DNA from: a bacterium
GTDB taxonomy: Bacteria > Cyanobacteriota > Vampirovibrionia > Gastranaerophilales > Gastranaerophilaceae
DNA: 6,248 bases
Direction: 5' to 3'
NCBI GenBank assembly: GCA_024408905.1
Contig: JAKSUP010000083.1
Location: 1-6,248, forward strand
A program made the position numbers and the translations under genes. Positions 6,075 through 6,248 of this stretch are shown here, one piece after another. The notes under the pieces were generated by a model. It had not been told where the DNA came from. It did not search any database and saw only the letters and a list, made by a program, of their open reading frames with translations. Every line of letters starts with the position of its first letter. Within the stretch, counting starts at the first letter, position 1.

Positions 6075-6248
6075 ACTCTTATTAGGATATTTATCATCAA
6101 TATCAAAATATGTCCCACGCTCTAAAAGATATTCTTCATAATCATAGGCATACACAAGTATGGGTCTGCACAATATAGAATAATCGAACGCTATCGCAGA
6201 ATAATCAGTTATAAGCAAATCGGAAGCAATCATCAAATCGTTTACAAA

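Larger units (their letters stand above)
5931..6248 (-). pseudogene. CDP-glycerol glycerophosphotransferase-like C-terminus with two in-frame stops; 5' part outside window
   Basis: The frame reads in from the right edge. The first 58 codons contain NDLMIASDLLITDYSAIAFDY (3-23), with the TDYS..FDY motif conserved in TagF/TarL-type CDP-glycerol or CDP-ribitol phosphotransferases. They also contain RPILVYAYDYEEYLLERGTYFDI (28-50). A TGA then interrupts at codon 59 (6074-6072) and a TAA at codon 72 (6035-6033). The same frame nevertheless continues in family fashion (SEAELIERIDN, then DYKEE..KKKFRDEF..YGINA) to a final TAA at 5933-5931. The family polymerises or attaches phosphopolyols for teichoic-acid-like chains, usually at the membrane. 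Loss of the last 47 codons removes the C-terminal helical tail but leaves the conserved motif, so residual activity is conceivable. Two nonsense codons without a frameshift suggest a recently disabled gene. Sequence error is the main alternative. The N-terminal state cannot be seen. Confidence 0.82.

Noticed and set aside
1..6248. CRISPR array, tRNA/rRNA genes, insertion sequence ends, riboswitch
   Set aside because: No spaced direct repeats, cloverleaf sequence, transposase frame, terminal inverted repeats or long structured leader were recognised. Nearly all bases are accounted for by coding frames.

Overview
The window is an AT-rich, gene-dense stretch (roughly one third G+C by eye). It looks like the middle of a surface-polysaccharide (capsule, exopolysaccharide or teichoic-acid-like) biosynthesis operon. 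Every gene lies on the minus strand, so transcription runs from the right edge to the left edge. Low G+C, purine-rich Shine-Dalgarno sequences, tightly packed genes and the protein families all suggest an anaerobic Bacillota/Clostridia host. That assignment is inferred from style, not from a marker gene.

In transcription order: (1) 6248-5931 is the C-terminal part of a CDP-glycerol glycerophosphotransferase-like protein, cut by the right edge and carrying two in-frame stops before its family-typical end. (2) 5910-4708 is a 400-residue GT4-type glycosyltransferase. (3) 4708-4145 and (4) 4131-3517 are two different left-handed beta-helix (hexapeptide) O/N-acyltransferases. (5) 3520-2363 is a second GT4-like glycosyltransferase, 385 residues from its Shine-Dalgarno-supported start. 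(6) 2334-1156 is a polysaccharide pyruvyl transferase-family gene interrupted by a single in-frame amber codon at codon 42. (7) 1141-1 is a ferredoxin-fused F420 hydrogenase/dehydrogenase beta-subunit-like (FrhB-like) protein, cut by the left edge.

As a pathway, the two glycosyltransferases would build the repeat unit. The two acyltransferases would acetylate sugars, the CDP-glycerol enzyme would add phosphoglycerol or a related phosphopolyol, and the pyruvyl transferase would add an acidic pyruvate ketal. The FrhB-like protein is often found beside pyruvyl transferases, but its role there is unsettled. Junctions are very tight (TAATG and ATGA overlaps, gaps of 13-28 bases), as expected of one polycistronic unit. 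No internal promoter or terminator is visible.

The most notable observation is that two genes for charged decorations (phosphopolyol and pyruvate) carry nonsense codons with otherwise intact reading frames, three in all: one TAG, one TGA and one TAA. The glycosyltransferases and acyltransferases between them are intact. I found no tRNA, rRNA, CRISPR array, insertion sequence or wholly new system. No intergenic stretch exceeds about 30 bases.
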